From Polaribacter sp. ALD11 (lineage in GTDB: Bacteria > Bacteroidota > Bacteroidia > Flavobacteriales > Flavobacteriaceae): 64,000 nucleotides of DNA. Made by a program: the position numbers and the translations under genes. The stretch is taken from assembly GCF_002831685.1 (NCBI RefSeq), contig NZ_CP025119.1, positions 2,564,001 to 2,628,000 of the forward strand, in the 5' to 3' direction. Below the pieces are notes generated by a model, which saw only the letters and a program-made list of their open reading frames with translations, made no database searches and was not told the origin of the DNA. Below are positions 34,696 to 43,075 of the stretch, in pieces. How positions within the stretch are numbered: position 1 is the stretch's first letter; each line of letters starts with the position of its first letter.

Positions 34696-37158
34696 ATGAA
34701 AAAAATTACTTTTATCTTTTTATTTATTGCATTTTCTATAAATGCGCAAATAAAAGGAAACGTTACAGATGTTAAAGGAGAGCCACTTTCTTTTGTAAGT
34801 GTTTATTTAAATAATACGGTAACCGGAACTACTACAAACGATAATGGAGATTATGTTTTAAACCTAAAAAAACCAGGAAAATATACTATAATTTTTCAAT
34901 TTATAGGCTTTACTACATTAAAAAAAGAGGTAAATGTTACTTCTTTTCCTTTTGAATTAAATGTTGCCTTAGAAGAAGAAAATGTAACGTTGAAAGAGAT
35001 TGTTATTTCAACAAAAGACAATCCTGCAAATAGAATTATTAGAAATGTAATTGCAAATAAAGATAAGAATACAGACAAATATGCAAACTATACAGCGAAG
35101 TTTTATTCAAGAGGATTGACGAGAATTAAAGATGCACCAGAGAAGTTTTTCGGACAAACTACAGGCGATCTTGGTGGAGGTTTAGACTCTACAAGAAGTG
35201 GAATTATTTATTTATCAGAGACTTTTTCGAATATATCATTTCAGAAAAAACCAAAAAAATTCAAAGAAAAGATAGTGGCCTCTAAGGTTTCTGGTCAAGA
35301 TAACGGTGTTAGTTTTAATAGAGCAGAAGATTCTAATTTAGATTTGTATGAAAATAGTTTAGAAGTTTTTAACGGTTTAGTTTCTCCAATTTCTACAAAC
35401 GCATTTAGTTATTACAAATATAAATTAGTTGGAACTTTTTATGATAAAAACGGAAAGCTCATTAACAAAATAAAAATAATACCTAAGCGTAAAAACGATC
35501 GTGTTTTTGAGGGTTTTATCTATATTGTAGAAAATGATTGGGCTTTATACGGTACAGATGTTACTGCGACAGGAGCGCAAGTAAATATACCAATTGTAAA
35601 TTCTCTAAAATTAAAACAAGGGTATAATTATTCCGAAGAAATAGAAGGTTGGGTTTTAATTAGTCAAACTATAGATTTTGATATTTCTATTTTTGGTTTT
35701 AAACCAAGTGGAAAATTTTCTTACGCATATTCAGATTATAATTTTAAGCCAACTTTTACAGAAAAAACTTTTACAAATGAGATTTTGTCCTTTGAAAAAG
35801 ATGCGACAAAAAAAGATACTGTTTTTTGGAATAAATTAAGACCCGTTCCACTTACAAAAGAAGAGGTTACAGATTATAAAATTAAGGATAGTATTAAGGT
35901 TCTTAAAAAATCTAAAAAATATTTAGATTCTATAGATGCAAAAGGAAATAAGTTTGGTTGGCTAGATCCAGTAATGGGATATACGTATAGAAATTCTTAT
36001 AAAAACAAATCGTTTTCTTATAATGGTCCTTTGTTAAGAACAGGCTTTAATACAGTTCAAGGGGCATATACTGCTGCGGGTTTTAGTTATTTTGAAGAAA
36101 TAAATGAAGCTGGAAAATGGTGGAATGCTAGCGTAAATGTAAATTATGGTTTTTCAGACAAAACATTTAGACCAACGTTCTCTTTCTCTAAAAAATGGAA
36201 CAACTTTTCGAGACCAAGATTAAATATTTCTGGAGGAATTACAACAAGACAATTTAATGGTAGAGATCCTGTTTTTAAATTGAATAACACTATTTCTTCT
36301 TTATTCTATAGATCGAATTACCTTAAGATTTATGAAAAAACGTTTGCTAAAATTCGTTATTCAGAGGAGATTAAAAATGGAATCTACTTTACGTCTTCGT
36401 TAGAATACGCAAAAAGAACACCACTTTTTAATACCACTAATTATTCTTTTGCAAAACAAAGTACGAATGGCTTCACGTCTAACAATCCTTTAGATCCTAC
36501 AGATTTTACAAACGCCGCTTTTGCAGAACACCATATTGCAACCTTAAATGTTGGTGCTACTTTTGTATTCGGACAAAAATATGCTTCTTACCCAGATAGT
36601 AAATCGAACGAAGGCAATGACAAATACCCAACTTTAAGTCTTAATTATACAAAAAGATTTGGTGCGAGTAATTCTGAATTAAATTCAGATCTTTTTATAG
36701 CAAATCTTAGGCAAGATGTAAATGTTGGCAATTATGGTAAATTTGCTTATTCGTTTAGGGCGGGTGCTTTTTTAGAGAAAAAAAACATTGCTTTTATGGA
36801 TAATTTACAAGCAAATGGAAACCAATTATTGTTTCCAATAGATAGGTCTTTAAGTAGTTTTAATTTATTAGAATATTACAAGTTTTATTCAAATGATAAG
36901 TATGCAGAAATACATGTAGAGCACAATTTTAGAGGTGCTATTTTGGGTAAAATTCCGTTATTAAACAAATTGAACTTTCACTTAGTTGCTGGTGGAAAAG
37001 CGCTGTTTATGGCAGATAAGAGTCCGTATACAGAATACGCTATTGGTTTGGCAAATTTAGGTTTTGGTAAATGGCGTTTTTTACGTGTAGAATATGTAAA
37101 TGCGAGCTACAATGGTATAAAAGAAAATGGTTTTGTGTTTAGAGCAAGTATGTTTTAA
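34696..37158 (+). CDS. DUF5686 / carboxypeptidase-like regulatory domain outer-membrane protein
   Basis: The 820-residue protein has a signal peptide (MKKITFIFLFIAFSINAQ), a carboxypeptidase-like beta-sandwich domain (about 19-105; KGNVTDVKGEPLSFVSVYLNN, ... YTIIFQFIGF) and a long beta-strand-rich remainder matching DUF5686. The CarboxypepD-like domain is the same one found at the start of SusC-type TonB receptors, but I see no plug domain and no TonB-dependent barrel signature. It is probably an outer-membrane protein of unknown function, common in Bacteroidota. It ends 13 nt before moaD. Confidence 0.85.
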   Translation: MKKITFIFLFIAFSINAQIKGNVTDVKGEPLSFVSVYLNNTVTGTTTNDNGDYVLNLKKPGKYTIIFQFIGFTTLKKEVNVTSFPFELNVALEEENVTLKEIVISTKDNPANRIIRNVIANKDKNTDKYANYTAKFYSRGLTRIKDAPEKFFGQTTGDLGGGLDSTRSGIIYLSETFSNISFQKKPKKFKEKIVASKVSGQDNGVSFNRAEDSNLDLYENSLEVFNGLVSPISTNAFSYYKYKLVGTFYDKNGKLINKIKIIPKRKNDRVFEGFIYIVENDWALYGTDVTATGAQVNIPIVNSLKLKQGYNYSEEIEGWVLISQTIDFDISIFGFKPSGKFSYAYSDYNFKPTFTEKTFTNEILSFEKDATKKDTVFWNKLRPVPLTKEEVTDYKIKDSIKVLKKSKKYLDSIDAKGNKFGWLDPVMGYTYRNSYKNKSFSYNGPLLRTGFNTVQGAYTAAGFSYFEEINEAGKWWNASVNVNYGFSDKTFRPTFSFSKKWNNFSRPRLNISGGITTRQFNGRDPVFKLNNTISSLFYRSNYLKIYEKTFAKIRYSEEIKNGIYFTSSLEYAKRTPLFNTTNYSFAKQSTNGFTSNNPLDPTDFTNAAFAEHHIATLNVGATFVFGQKYASYPDSKSNEGNDKYPTLSLNYTKRFGASNSELNSDLFIANLRQDVNVGNYGKFAYSFRAGAFLEKKNIAFMDNLQANGNQLLFPIDRSLSSFNLLEYYKFYSNDKYAEIHVEHNFRGAILGKIPLLNKLNFHLVAGGKALFMADKSPYTEYAIGLANLGFGKWRFLRVEYVNASYNGIKENGFVFRASMF

Positions 37159-37171
37159 CTATTTTTGATAG

Positions 37172-37414
37172 ATGAAAATAGAAGTCCTTCTTTTTGGTAT
37201 TACTTCAGATTTAATTGGTGAAACGCAGCTAAATGTTGAGTTAGAAAACTTAATTTCTGTAGCTGATTTTAAATCGGTTTTAAAAGAAAAATATCCGCAG
37301 TTGAAAAATATCAATTCGTATGCAATTGCAGTAAATGAAGCTTATGCCGAAGATCAATTGTTTTTAAAAGAAGATGATGTGGTGGCTATAATTCCGCCAG
37401 TTAGTGGTGGGTAA
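37172..37414 (+). CDS. moaD: Molybdopterin synthase sulfur-carrier subunit (MoaD/ThiS family)
   Basis: The 80-residue beta-grasp protein ends PPVSGG, with the C-terminal Gly-Gly that becomes a thiocarboxylate and donates sulfur to make molybdopterin. FGITSDLIGETQ and a DVVAIIPPVSGG tail fit MoaD better than ThiS (about 66 residues). Its partner, moaE, is at 38007, but the two are separated by a convergent DUF3817 gene and a repeat. Confidence 0.9.
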   Translation: MKIEVLLFGITSDLIGETQLNVELENLISVADFKSVLKEKYPQLKNINSYAIAVNEAYAEDQLFLKEDDVVAIIPPVSGG

Positions 37415-37431
37415 TTTTTTTAATTGATACA

Positions 37432-37466
37432 AAAAAAAACACGTTTTATAGAACGTGTTTCTTTAT
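37432..37466. terminator. Terminator-like hairpin after moaD
   Basis: AAACACGTT (37437-37445) pairs with AACGTGTTT (37452-37460), preceded by an A-run. The plus-strand T-run is interrupted (TTTCTTTATTTT). Confidence 0.65.
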
Positions 37467-37576
37467 TTTCTGCGTGCCAATGTGTTTAGTTTTTTAAGAA
37501 CAATAGACTCGAAAATTCTTAAAAAATAATAATTTATTAGTATTTTTATCTGTAAAATGTTGCGTGTTGATAGTTT

Positions 37577-37864
37577 TTAAGCAGTTGCCTTTTTACTAAA
37601 ATATTTTTTATCAACATAAAAAGTACCAAAAGGAATTATAGAAGCAACTAAAACAACTGCTAAGGTTTTATTGTTCCAATTCATTTCTTTTTTGATAAGA
37701 ATTGCCAAAACAACATATAGCATAAATAAAATTCCGTGTGGCATTCCTAGCATCTTTACATAAGAAGCATCTCCCTGAAAATATTTAATTGGTGTAGCTA
37801 TAAAAAGTAACAATAAGTAAGAGGTTCCTTCTAAAAGGCTGATAATTCTAAAGATATTTTTCAT
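37577..37864 (-). CDS. DUF3817 family small membrane protein
   Basis: The 95-residue protein has three hydrophobic helices (about 5-25, 43-62 and 67-82) and the DUF3817 layout, with FRIISLLEGTSYLLLLFIATPIKY at the start and KMLGMPHGILFMLYV in the middle. No function is known. It lies between moaD and moaE on the opposite strand, with the GTCATTGCGA repeat directly upstream of it, which suggests that this segment was inserted between the two subunit genes or rearranged. Confidence 0.85.
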   Translation of the reverse strand: MKNIFRIISLLEGTSYLLLLFIATPIKYFQGDASYVKMLGMPHGILFMLYVVLAILIKKEMNWNNKTLAVVLVASIIPFGTFYVDKKYFSKKATA

Positions 37865-37880
37865 TTTTTTTATCTAATTA

Positions 37881-37952
37881 GTCATTGCGAATTTACGAAG
37901 CAATCTGCTGATTGAAGGAGTGGTTCCTTGGTTAGAACTTCCTCGTAATGAC
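37881..37952. repeat. GTCATTGCGA-type extragenic repeat between DUF3817 and moaE
   Basis: The element opens GTCATTGCGAATTTACGAAG and closes CTCGTAATGAC, so its ends are imperfect inverted copies. CAATC and GATTG pair inside it. It is related to the inner element at 290-366 (shared GTCATTGCGA, ACGAAGCAATCT) and matches my memory of a dispersed repeat common in bacterial genomes. Confidence 0.75.
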
Positions 37953-37991
37953 GTTTCATTTTATAATTACAAAAATACAAAATTGTTTCCC

Positions 37992-37999
37992 TATTTTTG
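37992..37999 (+). promoter_or_regulatory. -7 promoter element for moaE (short leader)
   Basis: TATTTTTG matches TAnnTTTG and ends 7 nt before the moaE ATG at 38007, implying a leader of about 3 nt. Confidence 0.5.
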
Positions 38000-38006
38000 T
38001 TGAACA

Positions 38007-38429
38007 ATGCAGAGAACTTCCATAAAAATTACTTCAGAAAAATTAGATTTAAATGAGTGCTACAGTTTTGTAGAGGATGATGCTTGTGGCGGAATTACTG
38101 CATTTGTAGGAACTGTTAGAAACAATACACAAGGTAAAGAGGTAACACAATTAGATTTTTCGACTTACAAACCAATGGCAATTAAAGAAATGCAAAAAAT
38201 TGCAGATTTGGCTTTGGTGAAATTTGATATTAAAAAAATAGCCGTTCATCATGCAGAAGGAATGTTGCAAATTGGCGAAATTCCTGTAATAATTACCGTT
38301 TCTTCTAAACACAGAAAAGCAGCTTTTGAAGCATGTGAATTTGCCATAGATATGTTAAAAGAAACTGTACCTATCTGGAAAAAAGAACATTTTTCTGATG
38401 GTGAGGTTTGGGTAAACGCACATCCGTAG
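38007..38429 (+). CDS. moaE: Molybdopterin synthase catalytic subunit
   Basis: MoaE joins with thiocarboxylated MoaD to convert cyclic pyranopterin monophosphate into molybdopterin. The 140-residue protein has the MoaE core: GGITAFVGTVRNNTQGKEV near 29-47, the YKPMA element, IAVHHAEGMLQIGEIPVIITVSSKHRKAAFEACEFAIDMLKETVPIWKKE near 78-127, with the active-site lysine region (KKE) at the end. It stands alone here with its own promoter; moaA and moaC are not in the window. Confidence 0.95.
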   Translation: MQRTSIKITSEKLDLNECYSFVEDDACGGITAFVGTVRNNTQGKEVTQLDFSTYKPMAIKEMQKIADLALVKFDIKKIAVHHAEGMLQIGEIPVIITVSSKHRKAAFEACEFAIDMLKETVPIWKKEHFSDGEVWVNAHP

Positions 38430-38441
38430 GTTTAGTTGGTT

Positions 38442-38490
38442 GTTTTCAGTTGACGGTTGAATATGCATAACCGCAAAAAAAACTGAAAAC
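38442..38490. terminator. Long imperfect hairpin between moaE and ctaA
   Basis: GTTTTCAGTT (38442-38451) pairs with AACTGAAAAC (38481-38490), and inside it CGGTT (38454-38458) pairs with AACCG (38469-38473). It sits between convergent genes and may terminate both; it may also be a dispersed repeat. Confidence 0.5.
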
Positions 38491-38492
38491 GG

Positions 38493-39521
38493 TTACTCTA
38501 AACTGCTAACTACTTTTCTGCTCTGTAGCCACAAGTAAAATTGTACTCCAAATAATACTGCGCCAGCTAATAAATGCGTGGCTTGTGTACCTAAAGGAAA
38601 TTCTGCATAATACATTAACATACCCGTAATAGTTTCTAGGAAGATTAAAAAGAGAATCCAGTTTACTAAATTGTAGCCTAAATTTTTAATTTGATTGATG
38701 TAGAACATTCCTAAGTTTACCAAGACAATTGCAATGGTAAAAGATCTATGAAAATAGAATTTAAAACTAGGATTCATTAAGCTGTAATCTTTGTTTTCGA
38801 AGCCAAATAGTTTTACTTGCTCGTCTATAAATTGTCTTACTTGCGTTCCTAATGCAATTTGTATCAATGAAAAAAGGACAGAAATAATCAATAATTTATT
38901 AAAAACGGCATTGTATTTAAACGTTGGCTTTTTATCAGAAACAATAAACTTCAACCATAATAAAAGTGCAATAATTATAAGGCCAACCACCATGTGAATG
39001 GTAATAATTGCAGGTGTTAAATTAGAGTCTACTACGGTTTTGCCTAACCAGGCTTCGAAAAGCATTAAAAAGAAGGCAGTATAAGCCAAAATTGGAATTC
39101 TCTTATCAGTTTTTCTGAGCTTAAAAGCACCATAAATTAGGAATAGAAAGACAAAACCAGCTAAAACAGAGGCTAATCTATTGATGTATTCCGTCCAAGT
39201 ATGATACTTGTTAAATTTATTGTAATCGTGCTTTGTGTAGTTTGCCCAGTTTTTAGCGTTGAAGTTTGCTTCCGTTTTTAAATCGTGTTCAGCAACAAAC
39301 AAAACTTCATCTTTAATAATAATAAAACCTTCCTTATATATAGTGTTTGGTTTCCATGTAATTTGTTCTTCAGAAGTTGGTGGAATGTAATAGCCAAAAC
39401 ATTTTGGCCAATCTGGACAACCCATTCCAGAACCTGTCATTCTAACAACAGAACCTGCTAAAAATATTAAATAAACAGAAATAATAGCTATTTGTACTAT
39501 TTGTGGAAACCTATTTTTCAT
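38493..39521 (-). CDS. ctaA: Heme A synthase (COX15/CtaA)
   Basis: CtaA oxidises the methyl group of heme O to a formyl group, making heme A for aa3/caa3 oxidases. From the ATG at 39521 the protein has 342 residues with about eight membrane helices. It carries GSVVRMTGSGMGCPDWPKCFG near 21-41 (Cys pair), the WTEYINRLASVLAGF segment with a heme-ligand Glu/His region, and C-terminal HLLAGAVLFG. The frame stays open to 39551, but the -7 promoter element at 39549-39556 overlaps that start, so I chose the later one. It works with ctaB at 13487. Confidence 0.94.
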   Translation of the reverse strand: MKNRFPQIVQIAIISVYLIFLAGSVVRMTGSGMGCPDWPKCFGYYIPPTSEEQITWKPNTIYKEGFIIIKDEVLFVAEHDLKTEANFNAKNWANYTKHDYNKFNKYHTWTEYINRLASVLAGFVFLFLIYGAFKLRKTDKRIPILAYTAFFLMLFEAWLGKTVVDSNLTPAIITIHMVVGLIIIALLLWLKFIVSDKKPTFKYNAVFNKLLIISVLFSLIQIALGTQVRQFIDEQVKLFGFENKDYSLMNPSFKFYFHRSFTIAIVLVNLGMFYINQIKNLGYNLVNWILFLIFLETITGMLMYYAEFPLGTQATHLLAGAVLFGVQFYLWLQSRKVVSSLE

Positions 39522-39548
39522 CAGAAAAAACTTTTTGTAAAGATACTT

Positions 39549-39556
39549 CAAAAATA
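39549..39556 (-). promoter_or_regulatory. -7 promoter element for ctaA
   Basis: The minus strand reads TATTTTTG, matching the consensus 27 bp upstream of the ATG at 39521. Confidence 0.5.
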
Positions 39557-39936
39557 AACCGTCTAAAAGTTTTTAAGCAGTCTTCTCTTATCTGTAAAAA
39601 TTCTAAATAAAGCAAGTTTTTGTGTAAATAAAAATTGTTTTTCAAGTTTACTTCATAACCTAATTTTTATTTTTTTTGATAGAAATTTTTATAAAAACAA
39701 GGTTTTAAGAATGTCAACAGTAGCAGTAACTTAGGTGTTTTTAGGGTTTTAAAATATTGATTATCATTTATTTGAAAAATCGTTCATTTTTTGGAATATT
39801 GGAAAAATTAGTGCTATTGTTAAAAACTTCAAGGGATTTGTGAATAACTATGACTTTCATTTTGGAACAAAAAAGCCAATCTTTGTAGAAGTCGTTCTTA
39901 ACGATTAATTAACATTCAAAATAACACCAACTTACT
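39557..39936 (+). other. 380-bp AT-rich gap before nrdB
   Basis: No gene and no NrdR box (palindromic ACACWATATATWGTGT type) could be seen. A weak promoter match, AATCTTTG at 39878-39885 with TTTG 13 bp upstream, is the best I found for nrdB. Length and lack of coding suggest regulatory content (long leader or operator), but I cannot define it. Confidence 0.35.
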
Positions 39937-41211
39937 GTGGAAATTACGCAAATAATTAAAAGAGACTCTGAAACTACCCTTTTCGAGCTAGAGAAAATTA
40001 CCAACGCTATCGAAAAAGCAATGATTACTGTAAGTCATGGTACTAGACAAGATGCTATTGCAATTTCAAACATTGTAAATGGTACTTTATTAGAGAGAAA
40101 ATTAAATGAGCCAGATTATACGCCCACAGTAGAACAGGTTCAAGATATTGTAGAATATAAATTAATGGACAGTCCTTTTCATGATGTTGCGAAGGCTTAC
40201 ATTTTATATAGAGATGAACAAACTAGAAGTAGAAAAAGCAATATTTTTGAAAAGAGATTAAATCTAAAGCCATACGATTATCCTGCTTTGGGTGAATATG
40301 TAGATGCTATTAGACACTCTTATTGGATTCATACAGAATTTAATTATACAAGCGATATACAAGATTTTAAGACGTCTCTTACACCTGTCGAAAAAAATGC
40401 CATAAAGAATACGATGTTGGCTATTTCTCAAATTGAGGTTGCAGTAAAAACTTTTTGGGGAGATATTTATAAGAAGATGCCAAAGCCAGAAATTGGTTCG
40501 GTTGGTGCTACGTTTGCAGAAAGTGAAGTGCGCCATCATGATGCGTATTCGCATTTATTAGAAATTTTAGGGTTAAATAATGAGTTTAAAAACTTAAGAA
40601 AAAACCCTGTAATTATGAAACGTGTTAATTACTTAGAATTAGCCTTAAAAAACGTAAACAGCGAAAACAATAAAGATTTTTCAGAGTCTATTATTTTATT
40701 TTCTTTATTTATAGAGCATGTATCTTTATTTTCTCAGTTTCTTATTATTATGGCTTTTAATAAGCATAAGAATGTATTAAAAGGAATTTCTAATGTAGTA
40801 GAGGCAACTTCTAAAGAAGAACAAATTCATGGAGATTTCGGTATCGATCTTATCAAAATTATAAAAGAAGAAAACCCAGAATGGTTCGATGAAGAGCATA
40901 GTTTATTAGTGCAAGAAACGTGTAAAGAAGCATTTCTTTCTGAAAGCAAACTAATCGATTGGATTTTCGAAGAAGGAGAATTAGATTTCTTACCTAAAGA
41001 AGTAATTAAAGAATTTATAAAAAATAGATTTAACAATTCGTTAACAAGTATTGGTGTTACAAAAATATTTGATGTTGATGAGGCTTTATTGTCTCAAACA
41101 GATTGGTTTGATGATGAAATTATTGGAACCAAACATGGCGATTTCTTTGTGAAAAGATCTATTAATTATAGTAAAAGAACTAAAAGTATAACCAGCGACG
41201 ACTTATTTTAA
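39937..41211 (+). CDS. nrdB: Ribonucleotide reductase small subunit NrdB with N-terminal ATP-cone
   Basis: The 424-residue protein starts at GTG and has an ATP-cone at about residues 3-95 (IIKRDSETTLFELEKITNAIEKAM, ... DYTPTVEQVQDIVEYKLM, ... YILYRDEQTR), an allosteric domain usually found at the N-terminus of NrdA. The radical-generating diiron/dimanganese-type body follows: ESEVRHHDAYSH gives metal ligands E197 and H200 and a tyrosine at 204 in the position of E. coli Y122; FIEHVS and KEEQIHG supply the remaining ligands. ATP-cones on NrdB are known from some flavobacteria (Leeuwenhoekiella), where dATP binding drives inactive oligomers. Which metals it uses cannot be told. nrdA follows after 4 nt. 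Confidence 0.93.
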   Translation: MEITQIIKRDSETTLFELEKITNAIEKAMITVSHGTRQDAIAISNIVNGTLLERKLNEPDYTPTVEQVQDIVEYKLMDSPFHDVAKAYILYRDEQTRSRKSNIFEKRLNLKPYDYPALGEYVDAIRHSYWIHTEFNYTSDIQDFKTSLTPVEKNAIKNTMLAISQIEVAVKTFWGDIYKKMPKPEIGSVGATFAESEVRHHDAYSHLLEILGLNNEFKNLRKNPVIMKRVNYLELALKNVNSENNKDFSESIILFSLFIEHVSLFSQFLIIMAFNKHKNVLKGISNVVEATSKEEQIHGDFGIDLIKIIKEENPEWFDEEHSLLVQETCKEAFLSESKLIDWIFEEGELDFLPKEVIKEFIKNRFNNSLTSIGVTKIFDVDEALLSQTDWFDDEIIGTKHGDFFVKRSINYSKRTKSITSDDLF

Positions 41212-41215
41212 ATAT

Positions 41216-42994
41216 ATGAACCTAAACGACCTTAAGACCACCGAACTTACCGAACACGAAAAATTAATTCAAGCAAGAAATATTTCTAGAGAGAAAATGC
41301 TTAAAGATAAAAATGAACCAGAAATTGAATGGCTAACAGACAATAGTCGTAAATTTTTAGAATCTGGGTATTTAACAGGAGATACAACACCAGAAGAAAG
41401 AATACGTGAAATTGCAGACAATGCAGAACGTATTTTAAAAATGGATGGTTTTTCTGATAAATTTTATAAATATATGGCAGCGGGTTATTTCTCTTTGTCA
41501 TCACCAGTTTGGTCTAATTTCGGAAAGAAAAGAGGTTTGCCTATTAGTTGTTTTGGTTCGCACGTGGCAGATGATATGGGAGATATTTTATTCTCACAAT
41601 CGGAAGTTGGTATGATGTCTAAGTTAGGTGGAGGAACGTCTGGTTATTTCGGTAAATTACGCCAAAGAGGGGCAGATGTTAAAAATAATGGTTCTTCGTC
41701 TGGTTCTGTTCACATTATGCAGTTGTTTGAAAAAATGGTTGATGTTGTAAGTCAAGGTTCGGTAAGACGTGGAAGATTCTCGCCATACTTACCAGTAGAT
41801 CATGAAGATATTAAAGAGTTTTTAGAAATAGGAACAGAAGGAAACCCAATACAAGAACTAACGCATGGTGTTACTGTAAGTGATGAGTGGATGCAAGCCA
41901 TGATTGATGGTGATGTAGAAAAAAGAGGTATTTGGGCAAAAATATTACAAAGAAGAGGAGAGATAGGATATCCTTATATTCTTTTTAGAGACAATGCAAA
42001 CAACGGAACGGTAGATGTTTACAAAGACAAAAACCACGAAATTTATGCAAGTAACTTGTGTACAGAAATTATGTTACCGTCTAATGAAGACTGGTCTTTT
42101 GTTTGTTGTTTATCATCAATTAACTTGGTGCATTACGACAAATGGAAAGATACAGATGCAGTAGAAACATTGACGTACTTTTTAGATGCAGTAATGCAAG
42201 AATTTATCAATAAATTGGAAGTGTACAGAGATTCTCCAGATAGAGATGATCAGTTTACATTCCGTTTTATGGAAAAAGCATATAATTTTGCAAAAGATAA
42301 CAGAGCTTTAGGTTTAGGTGCTTTAGGATGGCATTCTTTATTACAATCTAAAATGTTGGCATTTGATAGTCCAGAAGCGTATGATTTAAATAGTGAAATC
42401 TTTAAAGTAATTAAAGAAAGATCTTACAAAGCATCTGAAGAAATGGCTAAAATGTATGGTGAACCAGCAGTTTTAAAAGGATACGGAAGACGTAATACAA
42501 CGTTAAACGCAATTGCACCAACAACATCATCTGCATTTATTTTAGGACAAGTATCACAAGGTATCGAGCCAATTTGGTCTAACATTTATGTAAAAGATAT
42601 TGCGAAGATAAAAACGACAATTAAGAATCCTATTTTAGAAAAGCTTTTAGAAGAAAAAGGGCATAATACATTAGATGTTTGGAAAAGCATTAGAGACAAT
42701 GATGGTTCTGTACAACATTTAGATATTTTAACAGAAGCAGAGAAAGATGTATTTAAAACCTATTCAGAAATAGATCAAAAAGTAATTGTTTATCAAGCGG
42801 CAAATAGACAAAACCATATAGATCAAGGACAATCTATAAATATAATGGTGCACCCAGATATGCCAATTAAAGAAGTAAACGATGTATATATTACGGCATG
42901 GAAATTAGGTGTAAAATCGATGTATTACCAACACAGTATGAATGCTGCTCAGAAATTTAAACAAAAGAAAGACTGTTTAAATTGTGAAGGATAA
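41216..42994 (+). CDS. nrdA: Ribonucleotide reductase large (catalytic) subunit NrdA, lacking an ATP-cone
   Basis: NrdA reduces ribonucleoside diphosphates to deoxy forms. The 592-residue protein is short because it lacks the N-terminal ATP-cone (E. coli NrdA has 761). Catalytic cysteines are visible: LPISCFGS (redox Cys near 112), ASNLCTEIMLP (thiyl Cys near 281) and FVCCLSSIN (partner Cys). The C-terminal shuttle pair is KDCLNCEG. Substrate-specificity loops precede GGGTSGYFG. With the ATP-cone on NrdB instead, on/off control has moved to the small subunit. Last gene of the nrdBA pair, followed by a terminator at 43028. Confidence 0.96.
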   Translation: MNLNDLKTTELTEHEKLIQARNISREKMLKDKNEPEIEWLTDNSRKFLESGYLTGDTTPEERIREIADNAERILKMDGFSDKFYKYMAAGYFSLSSPVWSNFGKKRGLPISCFGSHVADDMGDILFSQSEVGMMSKLGGGTSGYFGKLRQRGADVKNNGSSSGSVHIMQLFEKMVDVVSQGSVRRGRFSPYLPVDHEDIKEFLEIGTEGNPIQELTHGVTVSDEWMQAMIDGDVEKRGIWAKILQRRGEIGYPYILFRDNANNGTVDVYKDKNHEIYASNLCTEIMLPSNEDWSFVCCLSSINLVHYDKWKDTDAVETLTYFLDAVMQEFINKLEVYRDSPDRDDQFTFRFMEKAYNFAKDNRALGLGALGWHSLLQSKMLAFDSPEAYDLNSEIFKVIKERSYKASEEMAKMYGEPAVLKGYGRRNTTLNAIAPTTSSAFILGQVSQGIEPIWSNIYVKDIAKIKTTIKNPILEKLLEEKGHNTLDVWKSIRDNDGSVQHLDILTEAEKDVFKTYSEIDQKVIVYQAANRQNHIDQGQSINIMVHPDMPIKEVNDVYITAWKLGVKSMYYQHSMNAAQKFKQKKDCLNCEG

Positions 42995-43027
42995 TCGTTT
43001 CGATTATTTTTTATTAAAAGTTAATAA

Positions 43028-43061
43028 AAAGAGAAGTTGAAAGGCTTCTCTTTTTTTTTGT
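43028..43061 (+). terminator. Terminator after nrdA
   Basis: AAAGAGAAG (43028-43036) pairs with CTTCTCTTT (43045-43053) around an 8-nt loop, followed by nine T. Confidence 0.85.
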
Positions 43062-43075
43062 ATTTTGGAACTTCA

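Noticed and set aside
39557..39936. NrdR boxes or a riboswitch upstream of nrdB
   Set aside because: I saw no pair of palindromic NrdR-type boxes and no recognisable riboswitch core, only AT-rich sequence with a weak promoter.
43037..43075. TTG start giving a longer AlbA_2/ATPase protein
   Set aside because: The TTG is inside the loop of the nrdA terminator, and the conserved domain begins immediately after the ATG at 43076.
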